From the NCBI GenBank assembly GCA_963513935.1, contig OY740768.1, positions 40,232,368 through 40,296,367 on the forward strand: a stretch of 64,000 bases of DNA. The letters run 5' to 3'. The position numbers and the translations under genes were made by a program. Under the pieces are notes generated by a model. The model saw nothing but the letters and a program-made list of their open reading frames with translations, searched no databases and had not been told where the DNA came from. The stretch comes from Aphrophora alni (taxonomy: Eukaryota > Arthropoda > Insecta > Hemiptera > Aphrophoridae). Below, piece by piece: positions 1 to 10,742 of the stretch. Numbering within the stretch: position 1 is the first letter of the stretch; every line of letters begins with the position of its first letter.

Positions 1-9
1 TTTTGAGCT

Positions 10-290
10 CCACTTGTGAGATGGTATACTTGATAGGATAAAACTTTAACACAAATTCTTTCAAATAGTACGTATATTTATTAAAACGCGTTTCAACGAA
101 CAAATTCGCCATCTTTTTATTGATGCATGAGCTACAAAAACTAAACTATAACCGAAGACTGTTATAAATTTATAGTTTAGTTATTGTAGCTCATACATCA
201 CTGAAGATGGCGAATTTGTTCGTTGAAACGCGTTTTAATAAGTGAACGTACTATTTGTGATAATTTGTGTTCTTATGCTATCTAATGAGT
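10..290. mobile_element. Foldback element, hammerhead-bearing family, copy 1
   Basis: The sequence is an imperfect inverted repeat. The left arm (about 10-150) and the right arm (about 155-290) are reverse complements around a short AT-rich loop. Both arms share the block with ACGCGTTTCAACGAAC or its complement, and the block with AGCTCATACATCA. The outer end (CACTTGTGAGAT) is shared with the copies near 6.67, 27.42 and 49.33 kb. No ORF lies inside, so the element is non-autonomous. The right arm holds a hammerhead-like core; in the left arm the same core is disrupted. The outer limits are approximate and no target-site duplication was identified. Confidence 0.75.
197..240 (+). ncRNA. Hammerhead-ribozyme-like motif in foldback copy 1
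   Basis: Core CTGAAGA lies at 201-207. A hairpin follows: GGCGAA pairs with TTCGTT around a TTTG loop (209-224). Next come GAA and the self-complementary stem III ACGCGT (228-233), then T as the cleavage-site base. One T is unpaired between the core and stem II. Stem I is nearly lost here, with only the first pair possible. The top pair of stem II is A-T, against C-G in the 49.5 kb copy. The minus-strand counterpart in the left arm (about 86-127) keeps stem II and GAAACGCGT but has lost CTGA, so it should be dead. Activity is inference. Confidence 0.55.
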
Positions 291-1736
291 GATTTTGATT
301 TACACAATGATTCAAAATAAGTATATATAAGTTTTTAGTAATTTCTGAATAAAGTAAATGTTTACAATTCAACCACATGGGTAAAGGTTTTCACCAGTAC
401 CATAAGTAAACAAATAAATAATACATATAACCTTCGCATTGGTATGAATGACATCTATTATTAGCTGTTTTGTATTCCCCAGAGTTTTATCTAGAGAAAA
501 GTCATTGTTTGTTTTTTTAAATTATTTCCTATATCTAAAAATCATTCAATCTGGCGCTTTTTATTTTAAATTTGATCTATTTTTAGAACTTATGGAAACA
601 TGAAACAAGTTTGTATAACATATTTGTGTACCACATATATCTAGCTAAGGAAAGTTAATAAACCATGATCATAAAACTATTACCTGGGAACAGTATACTG
701 TTTTATTTGTCTTTCATACCTAGAAACACAACATTGCTTTTATTGTTACATGTTGTGAAAAGGGTTTGTTTATTTTTGAAGAGTGCATTAAAGAAAAGAA
801 TGTTGAAGTTAGCAAAACTAACTATATTATTTACAGTATTTCTGAACGTATATAAATTACAGGCACTGAAGTTTACGTTGAAAGTAGGATTTTCCAACAA
901 AACACTTTCTAAGAAGCCGATGATTCCATGTTTTCTTGGTGTACTGTCAACGAGTTAAGTCAAAGAAAGGTGATTTACAACCGTTGATGGACAGCTGAAG
1001 GACGGGGTCATAACTCACTGCGTATTGTCTAACGGGAAACGTTATTGTGGTCGCTGAAGAAAGGCACGCTGCCTGTCAGTAAACAAAAGTATTGTAAATA
1101 AACGTTAGTTTCTCCCACAATTCTCTTCGTTTTGTTTCAACCCGTTACAAATTCTAGTTTCCCACACCCTTCTTCAACCAAACTCCCCACCTACCCTCAC
1201 CCCTTTGTATCCTACTGAACTCAATATTCTGCCAAGGACACAGACCCAGTAGCGATGCTTTTGTCTGACAACAATAGTCCTACTTGTCAACATGACAAAT
1301 ACATATCACACGTCAAGATAGTACAATCTCAAGATGAATAATCTCTCAGTGTTAGGTGTGCTTTTAGTCAGTTCATTCTAATGAACCAACCATTGATTTC
1401 ATGGTCGTCCACGTTAATTTATTCATATTAACCATAAACTACAAATTATATTTAATTCCTTGGAAAAATACTGTAAACAAGACAGACAGAAAACGAATTG
1501 TGAATAATAGGATATATATAGGCCTTAAAAATATATGTTTTAAAACTAAAATATGCTACTTTTCTAAATATTTGTTAATATCCATCCATTTTTTAGCTGT
1601 ATATTTTACCTTGTTGTTTAAAAACAAAAAAATCGCTAGATTAAAATCATTTTATAAAAAATTGAGAAAATAACATAAAATAAAAACCTCTAGCGTTATA
1701 ACACTCTAATATCGTCAGGGTTTGAAGAGAGTAAAT
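291..1736. other. AT-rich intergenic DNA
   Basis: No supportable gene. The two ORFs of 90-97 codons (665-958 and 1401-1673) are K/L/F/I/N-rich translations of AT-rich DNA, show no domain and are treated as chance. A more GC-balanced patch lies at about 955-1290, without a convincing reading frame. Confidence 0.5.
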
Positions 1737-2290
1737 GTTGGTCAAGAGAGAGATTAAAAAAAAATTTAAAACTAGCAATCATCCATCTGAATTGCTACGC
1801 CTTTCACTCATTGAAAGTGAGCCTGTAAGGCTGGTAACTGTATAAGTTGACATAAATAAATAAAATCTTTATATTAAAACAATTAATGGCCTAATGACTA
1901 AATTTGCAATTCTATGCCGTGTAAATTAAAAATGGATATTCCCAACAATAATCTTACGTCTATAATAAACTACGTAAAAACTATTAATCAGTGTAAAATC
2001 CAATCATAAAAAATTGTAGTTATTCGATTAAGACAGGGAGTGTTTTTAACATTGTACATTTCCAAGTATAACAGACGGTTTAAGCTACTGTTTAGGTTAT
2101 GATTAAACCTTACTCCAAATAAATGCTTAAAACATCTAGACAGTCACCCTGAGGGGGGTGGAAAACCTGAAGGTGTAGTTGGATCTAATTTTTTTTTTTA
2201 TGTAGTCTTGGGTTAGATCCCTCTTCTTCATCTTTTCTAAGTGGTCTCTCTTGACCAACTCTTTTTCCCTTTAGACTCTGACGTTATTAG
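1737..2290. repeat. Fragments of a 'ggtcaagaga' dispersed repeat
   Basis: The words TGGTCAAGAGAG, GATCTAAC and AAGACTA...TGTA occur in the same order near 14588-14660 and 30150-30235 (plus strand), and in complement near 2205-2265 and 44870-44940. A short fragment is at 1737-1765. The piece at 2175-2265 also contains an internal inverted repeat, GTTGGATCTAA against TTAGATCC. Family unknown, no coding capacity. Confidence 0.45.
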
Positions 2291-4264
2291 AGCATTCGAG
2301 AGCTAGAGGCCTTTATTTTATGATTTTTTAAGTTAAAAAAAAAAATATGATCTATTTTAGGCGATGTTTTTTTACAATTAAAAAACAAAAAATGGGGAAA
2401 TATATTTATATTATATCTTATTTATAAAAAAAAAATTATTTATATTTGTATATATATTTTCTTACATTATTTGGAATTCGTTTTATGGGATCTATATAAA
2501 CAAAAATATTTCTAACAGTTATCTTAAAATAATTTTTAACTTTTTTTTCGGTTATCATATTGTCTATTATATGGAATAAATAGAGTGAAAATAAGCAAAC
2601 AATAAAATCATCTTTGTTTTAAGTTTCTTTTGAAATTAATTAAATGGTTATTAATATATATATAATTTAAATATTTAATTAAACAAAACTTATAATGTTT
2701 ATGAAAGGAACTACAAGTTATTTATGTTAATTTCTAAAGTATCATCAGGAAAAGACACATTTCCAAAGTAAAAGTAGTTGTTATTAAATTAAGTTTCTAA
2801 TGAAAATCCCAGATCATGAAATTCTGTAAATTAAAACGGAAAACGTAAGAAGTTGATGGATTAGATGGACAGTTACAAGATGGGAGTTTTGAATTATGCA
2901 AAGTTTGAATGAATATTTGTATAAATTAAAACATATTAACTTACATATAGGCTACATATTTCAAGTTTATATATCATAATACTCTATACAAATGATTAAC
3001 ATTGACTAGTGTATAAAAAGTTGACTTTAACAGTTCAAATGTATTTGGATAAATTCTATTTAATATTACACATTTTCGTATTTTGAACGCCTCAGTTTTT
3101 AAATATATAAATAATTAATAGTAAATAAACAATTAATTACGTTTCTTAAGATTCACTTTACCAGAAATAAAAAATAAATTTGTACGAAGTTTACAATATC
3201 CGGAATATTATTAAATTTGTACACATAGCCACTTACATGTCGTCATATTTAAGCCAAGGCCTACAATCCCTAAATAAGGGTTAGGAAGGGCTTCCTGTCA
3301 ATGTACAGCTCATTACTTGTTTATATATATACGGTAAACTTATTTATATAAATATATTACAACAATAATGTAATTTATCGCAATTTAATGAAGTACAGGA
3401 ACAAAACACGTGTCTATTATTAAATATCCAAATTGATAACTACAGATACGAGTGTTGATAATTATTAATAAGCACCTTGTGACAACTCTTATGTATTTCA
3501 CTTATAACAAGTTTTTAGTGCACCGTTGAAATTTTGAACCTGAAATTACCATTTTTACATTTCAGATCTTTCTAAAATAAATTGTTGACAAAAATTATAT
3601 GTTCCCTTTAGAAACATTGGCTATAGTCTTCTCTACAGTTGAACTGGCGTTATTTCCACTAAGAATTCTGATTTTTAAATTAGACAACAGGGAAAGTTTT
3701 GAGGGCGAATTGTGGTTTTAATCCTATTGCATTAAAAAATTTTGTTGTTATCACATTATACACTCCTAATGCCATTTTGTACAATTATCAATATCTTTTT
3801 CTTATACTGTACAACACGTTTGCTATTGTTGAATGTTTCCTTGAAAAAAAAATATATGTTGTTATAAATAGACGTTATAAACATAGGCTACATCATTTAA
3901 GAGTGTTACGTTAATATAACAACTGAGCAATTTTAAAAATGGTGATCAAATTATTTCAGCAATGCAAAATTTGCACTATTTTGTAACGATGTAAAGCATT
4001 GCATAAACTTTCTCATTCAACTGTTCCTAAAATAAAATAAAAAATCAACAAAAACTGTCGTCATAAAAAAATGTGACTTTAGTTATTGGTAATCAAAAAT
4101 TGAAAATGAACCACAGTTTGAAAAATATTTATATACTTGCTTCGCTCGTAACATAAAACCGCCATCAGCGTAAACCGAATTTGATTAAAGAGGGGGTCAA
4201 TATTGATTTTTTTAAAAATGATTCCTGAATCGTAATATTTTTCATTTGCGCGTTTACACATGGG
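2291..4264. other. AT-rich intergenic DNA
   Basis: Homopolymer A/T runs and short AT palindromes (around 2640-2690). No ORF with recognisable content; the ORF at 3699-3914 has no domain and ordinary AT-driven composition. Confidence 0.5.
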
Positions 4265-4470
4265 TTCATATTACCTTTCACCAAAATTTGAACAAAAGCA
4301 GTATAGCCGATTTTGAGAAATTATGTCTTTTATAATAGACCAATGGCCTCTTTTTACCAATAAAGCAGCATTTTGGGAGAGATGGTAACTAATACGTTTT
4401 GTTTATGTCCGTAGAGGCTGCACTTGAGTTAATTTGTGTCAAAGAATTATAGTCCATTTTGGGGAGTTTT
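4265..4470 (+). repeat. Dispersed repeat 'tatagccgattttgagaaatt', copy 1
   Basis: A 20-base word beginning GTATAGCCGATTTTGAGAAA occurs at about 4302 and again at about 60381. Looser similarity follows in both places (a 'gtccgtagag' or 'gtctttagag' block, then 'cacttgag'). This supports two old copies of one dispersed element on the plus strand. No coding capacity seen. Confidence 0.5.
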
Positions 4471-6669
4471 AAAAAAAAATTAAATTAAACTCCCAAAATT
4501 TGAGATGAACAAAATAGAAACATGTCCCCAGTTATAGCAATAATATGCTCGCATGCCAAATTTTATCACTCATTTGGGCCGTAGACGAAAGACGTAAGGC
4601 CAGACGGCAGACAGACATCATTTCAATGGTTGCGTTGGAAAAAATGTTGACTATGTTGAAAATGTTTCAGTCTAACGTAAGAAGAAACAAAAATTTTAAA
4701 ATGTCAACCATTAGCATAAAGTATAATTGATGGATAACAGATGAAGGAATTCTTGAAATATACTTTCCCTAGCGATTTTCAGTCAGTTTTTAACAATTCA
4801 TAAAGAATAACCTACACATAATATTTTAAAGTTGAGGATTATTATTTACCATATAATTTCTTGTTTTCAATAAACAGCATAGGCTGTACTTTCCCTAATG
4901 TTATTTGCTCCATTTCTATTGAATTACTATGACTCATTCACTTATTTCTATGAATTTTGACTGGGTGCTTGGGTGGGCAATTTTCGTTTATACAAGCATT
5001 TTGCTGACATCAAGAGCTGATAAACAAAGACAAGAAAGCACACGTCAGACATTTGCACTTGAATGCTGTGGAACAACAAACTGACCTCGTCTAGTAATGA
5101 CCCTCCCCCGCTGTCTACGCTCTGTTTTCGTTTCAAGATTAACTTATTTTTGCCGTAAAGCTACTTCATTGTAATGATATTTTATCAATTTATCTTGACA
5201 TCAATCTGTAAAGTTATTGTTTTATTTTTATTTTTGTGTGTGACAAAAAGACAATTAAATTAATTACTACTTAATAAATATAAATTATTATGAAATATGT
5301 TTTACGAAACTTCCTTCATGTTCATAAATTGTCGATAATATGTAGATGAATATGTATTCTCGGAAGTATGTTCATTTTTACAACAACGAGGACCGTTCAA
5401 GTAGTGGCGATGTCAAGAGGATAGTGTAGCTGTAGACTAACTTGATTTAGAATAGGGTTACATGATAGGACTGGGTTGGTACTAAGATAGCGCTATTAGG
5501 TCAGTGTTATACCATTATTCTAGATATTGATATCATAATTAAGTTAATAAACTGTGCATACATGTACTTATAATATCATACAGAGAAACACTTTTATTAA
5601 AAAGTAGAGATTACGATAAAAAAGCACTAACTTTCTCACACACCGATACAGAAAACTAATCAAAATTAATAGTCGTCGCCAAATACATTTGTAATGAAGA
5701 AAGGTTGATTTAGAAGGGCCCCTTTTCAACTTGTTGTGTCTGTGGGTATATATATAACGTAAACTTTTGCCAATAACTTTGATTAATATCCTATTTTTAA
5801 TAACAGCTGTTAAGGTTAATGTTTTATTTTTGCCAATTACTATATTTGAAACATAGTTTTATTTTACCTCCAATTTAGCATGTATTGAGTATTTAATCTT
5901 CAAATTTACCCCAAATTTGAAAGAAATTGGTAAAGCCCATATTTTATAACAGCTCCATGGTCGATCTCCTATTAACTTTTAAATAGGCATTTTTAAGTAA
6001 ATAGAGATTAATAGTTTTTGTGTGGGTCCTTACATACTACATTTCTATAAAATTGTGCAAAAATTCTAATTTTGTCTTTTTATGTTAACTCATGGTACCC
6101 ACCCCTAAATTTTGATTCATAAAAAATATAATTATATAAAAATTCAAAAGGTATAAACTGTAAATGAACACATACACAATTTGATGAATAACGATTTACT
6201 AGCTAAATTTATAGATTACAAAGAAAGACATTTCAAAATCTATCTCTGTGGGGTTTATAAAACTGGAAACAGATCCACGAAAAACCAGTCATAGATTTTT
6301 TTAACTCATCACATAACTTCTCCGAAAAAAAAATTTAATGCGTTTTATTATTAGGAACTACTTAGCTTCAAATTAGTGAAAAAGTAGATTTTATTAGGTT
6401 TCAGAGGTCCATATCCTGTATGTAAAACAGTTAAACAGCAGCTAGTTAGTGATGTTTATTTTAGAACAGCTGATTATTAGTATGTTTACCACAGTCAGTG
6501 GAATGGGTTTCCTAACAATGTGTTGTTAAGTAGAGCCTTTATCAATTGCATTATTGTATAAATTGTTATAAATTTTTATAATTTTATAAAAACGTTTTTA
6601 AGTCAAAAACCTTTAGGTTTACCAAAAAATGACAATAACAAAAAGTCTTAAATATGGTTATATTAAATG
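4471..6669. other. AT-rich intergenic DNA
   Basis: No gene supported. ORFs at 4545-4730 and (minus) 4948-5136 are short, lack domains, and show no splice context strong enough to call an exon. Confidence 0.5.
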
Positions 6670-6815
6670 TTGAGCTTGACTTATGAGAAAAATTATACAG
6701 TATAACAAACACACAGAACACAATTCTCACAAAAAATACGCCTAAGTATCAGACGCGTTTCAACGACAATGTCGTCCTCTTCAGTGATACACGAGCTACA
6801 CCAATCAAACTAATG
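6670..6815 (-). mobile_element. Half copy of the hammerhead-bearing foldback family, copy 2
   Basis: The left end (TGAGCTTGACTTATGAGA) matches the family terminus seen at 27424. It is followed by the arm with ACGCGTTTCAACGAC and the AGCTCGTGTATCAC complement. Only one arm is present, so this is a solo or truncated copy. It carries the best-paired hammerhead motif in the window. Confidence 0.6.
6746..6790 (-). ncRNA. Hammerhead-ribozyme-like motif, complete core with 6-bp stem I
   Basis: Read on the minus strand. Stem I pairs GTATCA (6790-6785) with TGATAC (6751-6746), 6 bp. The core CTGAAGA is at 6784-6778. Stem II pairs GACGAC with GTCGTT around ATT. GAA then leads into self-complementary stem III ACGCGT (6758-6753), and C at 6752 is the cleavage-site base, giving a GUC triplet. 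A single G is left unpaired between core and stem II, the one departure from the textbook fold. Because stem III is a 3-bp palindrome with no loop, cleavage would need two motifs pairing with each other. Catalysis is inferred, not shown. Confidence 0.65.
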
Positions 6816-7404
6816 AGGTAAATAGGGTTGTATTAAAATTTTTAATTAAAATTTCAAAAGCATGTTAAAAATAGACTCCTATGATTTCTAGTAAATTACT
6901 ATGAATTGTTTCAAGTTTTTTTACAGATATCTTTACTACTCTATAACTTACAATAAAATTTAAAATTACGTTTATTTAATATTAAAGGAAATAAAACTAG
7001 TAAGTTTTTTGTAAAGCCGCCATTTTGAAACCTATAAGTGAAAAGTTTTACGATTTTTTAGAAAAGTACAAATTACTAATATAAAACGTTAATAATTAAT
7101 TATTAGTTCAATAAATAGACCTGCCATGTGAGTAACAAAAAGATTTTTTTTTTATTTTCCAATTTCTAGTACATTTTATTACATTATAGTCTGTCTACGT
7201 TCGAATTTTATTCACGGTTCAACTGTTTTAAGTATAGAAAATGGGACTTTGAAAACGTCTAAAATTTGCGTTTTCACTTCTTTGGATCTCTTTAGCTCCT
7301 AAACAGTCAGATGATAAAAAATTAATACATCACAAAATAAACACAAGAATAAAAAAGTCTTAATATTATGTTTAGAATCTAACATGATCATAAAAAATCG
7401 AAAC

Positions 7405-8195
7405 TTCTTTAAGAAAGCTGCGATATTGGTGGTGGCCTGAATACCCCCTATCGACTTGCTGGCGGAGGAAAGGAGAGAGACGTATGATAGGGAAGGAAAT
7501 GGAGAAAGAACAGGGTCTCAAATAAAAAGAGGTGCAAGAGACAGATTGCTTAGGAGGTGGTAGGAAAGATGGGACAAGGAGGATTCTGGTCGCTGGACCT
7601 ACAGGCTGATCCCTGATATAAAAAAATGGATGAACAGAGGACATGGTGGAACGAGCTTTTTCTTAACTCAAGCATTAACAGGACATGGAAGTTTCCGGGC
7701 ATACCTTCATAGATTTAGAAGATCAGAAGATCCCAGCTGTCTTGACTGCGGAGCGGAAGAAGACACGGCAGAACATGCGATCTTTTACTGCAGCGGGGGT
7801 AGTCAGGAGAGGGAAGAGTTATCAACACAGCTTTGTTCATCTATTTCCCCGACTAATATGATAGAACTTATGATAGAGGATGAGAAAAATGGAAGGCAAT
7901 AGAGTTCCATTCTTTGAATTATGGGCAAACGAGGAAAACAGCTAAGGTGAGCTGAGATAGAGCTCCAGTTTCGGTGTTCGACCAACCGGTCGATGGGATG
8001 GTGGATGACCCTGTGGGGTAGTTAATTCTTCTCTGCGAAGTAATGTCGCAAGATGGTCCCGCAAAGAAGGAAGAAGAGGATGGAAGGTTTTGGTTTTACC
8101 AGGGTAGGGAGGCCGCCCACCACCTTCAGTCCCCGGACAAAGTCATAAAGATTTTTCCATTTTTCCTTCCAAAAAAAGAAAAAAAAGAAAGAAAG
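7405..8195 (+). mobile_element. 5'-truncated R1-like non-LTR retrotransposon, 3' end
   Basis: Contains the C-terminal part of an R1-type ORF2 (7417-7902), then about 290 bp of 3' UTR with a GC-rich block (8104-8145) and an A-rich end (about 8168-8195). The insert is 5'-truncated, as usual for target-primed reverse transcription. No clear target-site duplication was found. GC content is visibly higher than in the flanks, which fits a transposed piece. Confidence 0.75.
7417..7902 (+). pseudogene. R1-like reverse transcriptase C-terminus, broken
   Basis: One frame from 7417 reads through two nonsense codons (TGA at about 7438, TAG at 7561). Before the second stop lies the conserved IPPIDLLAEER motif. 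After it come the GRWTYRLIPDIKKW motif, then LTQALTGHGSFRAYLHRF, then a CCHC-type finger, C-L-D-C...EHAIFYC (about 7736-7795). These three blocks in this order are characteristic of the region after the reverse transcriptase domain in arthropod R1-clade elements. The first in-frame ATG (7630) is internal and not a true start. The fragment is non-functional. A related clade such as LOA is the main alternative. Confidence 0.8.
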
Positions 8196-10699
8196 TTTGA
8201 ATTTTTCGCCATATTGAATAAATGCCTGATGGTATGAACATTTTAAAACCCCCAAATAAGACAACATACAAAGTTCTGGGGAGTTGGCGTTTGAATTTGT
8301 TTAATATATAAAACACTATCCAAATAAAACAGCCGGCACGCTTATATAAATCATCCAACATACTCTGGGAAACTTATATCACGTTTTTCCACAAAAGTAA
8401 TAATTTTTTTGGAGTCACTATAATAAATTAGTTTTACTAATCTAAATGGACTCGAATAACCATATTACATGAATAGAAGGCTTTTTATAATTCGAACCGA
8501 GCTGAGCGTAACTAATTAAACAAGAAGAGTAAGGACAAACACTTTTTAAATTGTTTCTGTTGTTACCACTCGTGTAGGTGTTGACAGCTTTGGGTGTAAT
8601 GGATGTGTTTTATCATAAGTCACACGTGTAGAAAGCAATCTAATGGAAACACTGAACACACATTTTTCAATTCAAAACGTTACTTTCTGTTCTGTCTATC
8701 AGTTATTAAATGTATAGCTTTTGTGTCGAATCATTAATTATATATTGTTATATTTTATATGAAGAAATTGTGTGAAGCGAAGACAAATTTGTTTTGAACC
8801 CATTCCATTAATTAGCAAAATAATTTAAATTATAAATTACAATTTAAGTTGCAAATTAAAATTTTCCCATTACGTTGCCTATAAGAAAACGTTAGGAATT
8901 TGTTCATACGTAAAAAAACAGTCATCTTCAAAAATTGTTGTTTTTTTTAAATTTATTTTATTGGGGTACCCAGTTAAAATCATTGTTTAATTATTGTAAT
9001 ACTTTTTGCTGCTAGACCCAAAACCTTTTCACAAAAACATGCCTTCCTTTTGTCTTATCTCTTTATGATTAACCTTAATATTTTGAAAAATATTCACTTC
9101 ATAAGAATAGCAATATTACTATGAGAATTTTGTATCAGAATGAAGTAGAGAAGAGAGTTTTTATTTCGTTTTACACTGTAGTCCTTATTGATTATTGTTT
9201 ATCACATATTGCCCAAAATGGTATTGAGAAAGCTTTCAACAATCCCCGAGAGTAACGTAGCAGTGAGTAGTGTTCCTTGCAATACATCATTTCATTGTTC
9301 ACGAGGTTTGTAAAAGTAGACAGGAAAATCAACCTTTCCAGTACACTCTGATAGGGTTTTTCTATTTTTAGTGTACAACAATATTGCATTCCAAAGTAGC
9401 TGCCACTTATTCTCATAACTTATCGAATTTTTCTGACTATGTCCCTCATCGTTTACACTATCCTAAAATTCAAACTGGCTTGTTCTTACAAAATCCTCTT
9501 CGTTGAGCTATCTGTCTTTCAACCCTATATTTTATATGTTTCAAAAGCAGTAAGACTGCTTCTGTTTCTCGTTGTTTCTACATTTACAGTTCTTCCACTA
9601 TGAAAACAGAGGTAGATAATGAGGACAAGAAAAAATGTGCTACACAAATCCCACTCTATTTTGCAATTTTATTACTATTCATATAGATTACGTTTTCTGA
9701 GTTGATGTACTTGAACTTGAATTTGCTTGAACAGTTTGAGATTTTTTAAAATCGATAGACTTATATTGAAATTGTTGTAGCTTTTTTATTGATTTTTAGA
9801 TGTGGAAATTACATAGGAAAATTCAACACGTTAGGTTTTCACTTTTCAAAGTGTAGGGAACAAAGTTTCTTTTATATCTAAACCGAAAAACCAAATTAAA
9901 ATATTTATTTCATCTTTCATTGAAATATAGAGTAATACATATTTATGTGTTATTAAAAAAGAGGAAGTTCCAGGTGATTCAAAATTCACTCAACCGGTAC
10001 AATTGTTTGTTGATGTGATATGATGCATGACCAAGTAAAGTATTAGACGGGAATATTTATGTGACTATACATTTATCAAAGACCAGAAGTATAAGTCTCT
10101 TTCTTTTACCATATATTTTACCTGTAAAACTGTTAGTAGATCTTAAATAATAAATAATAATTTACTACATTTACATTTAAACTACTTGAGGGCAACTCGT
10201 TCAATAATTAATTGTCAGCAATATGAATTCCATTCACAGGAATATATTCTTTATATGTAATTGTATGCATTATTACTTGTTGAAGGAGATTATTGTTTAT
10301 TTATAAAATATGTAAACAAGTATATTTATTAATTTAAATAATTATAGTAAAACCAGTTAATATAAAGCTTGAATAAATCTTTTTTTAAGACCATATTTTT
10401 TAAATAGCGTTAAAAATACTCTTGTCTATCACTCTATTTCCCCTACTAGTTGACTGAAGTGAACATGGTTCATGTTTCATTCGATATACTAAGAGATTCT
10501 GAATATTCATAGGTTTTAATCAATTCAAATTCGAAGATAAAAATGTCAATATTTGAACTATGTTTCTTGTTGCTGTATCTACTATTTCTAACAATATATG
10601 TTATATTACAGTCATCTTTAGTTGTACTAAATTCACAAATAATTAAAACTTAATTACAACCATAATTTAGAATGAATAACTACATTCGTCGAAGCAAAG
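8196..10699. other. AT-rich intergenic DNA
   Basis: Nothing convincing. A 74-codon ORF on the minus strand (9192-9416) starts with ATG and has mixed composition but no recognisable domain or splice context. Short ORFs around 8022-8361 are mostly poly-K/F translations of the retrotransposon A-tail and flank. Confidence 0.45.
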
Positions 10700-10704
10700 C
10701 GAAG

Positions 10705-10742
10705 TCCTGTTTCAATTGACCATTTGTCATTTCATCAGAAAA
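10705..10742 (-). ncRNA. Degenerate hammerhead-like motif
   Basis: On the minus strand, the perfect core CTGATGA (10738-10732) is followed by a hairpin with TGAC against GTCA, then GAAAC (10713-10709). The bases after GAAAC do not form a palindromic stem III and no stem I was seen. It could be an eroded copy or chance. Confidence 0.25.

Noticed and set aside
665..1673. ORFs of 97 and 90 codons (665-958, 1401-1673)
   Set aside because: Composition is that of random AT-rich DNA (K, L, F, N, I), with no domain, splice signals or GC change.
1683..1725. CTGACGATATTAG on the minus strand as another hammerhead core
   Set aside because: No GAAA after a hairpin and no palindromic stem III.
2740..2765. 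CTGATGATACTTTAGAAAT on the minus strand
   Set aside because: The space between core and GAAA is too short for a stable stem II.
9192..9416. 74-codon minus ORF starting MRISGSYFGMQYCC
   Set aside because: Genuine ATG and mixed composition, but no recognisable domain, promoter or splice context; such lengths are expected by chance in 64 kb.
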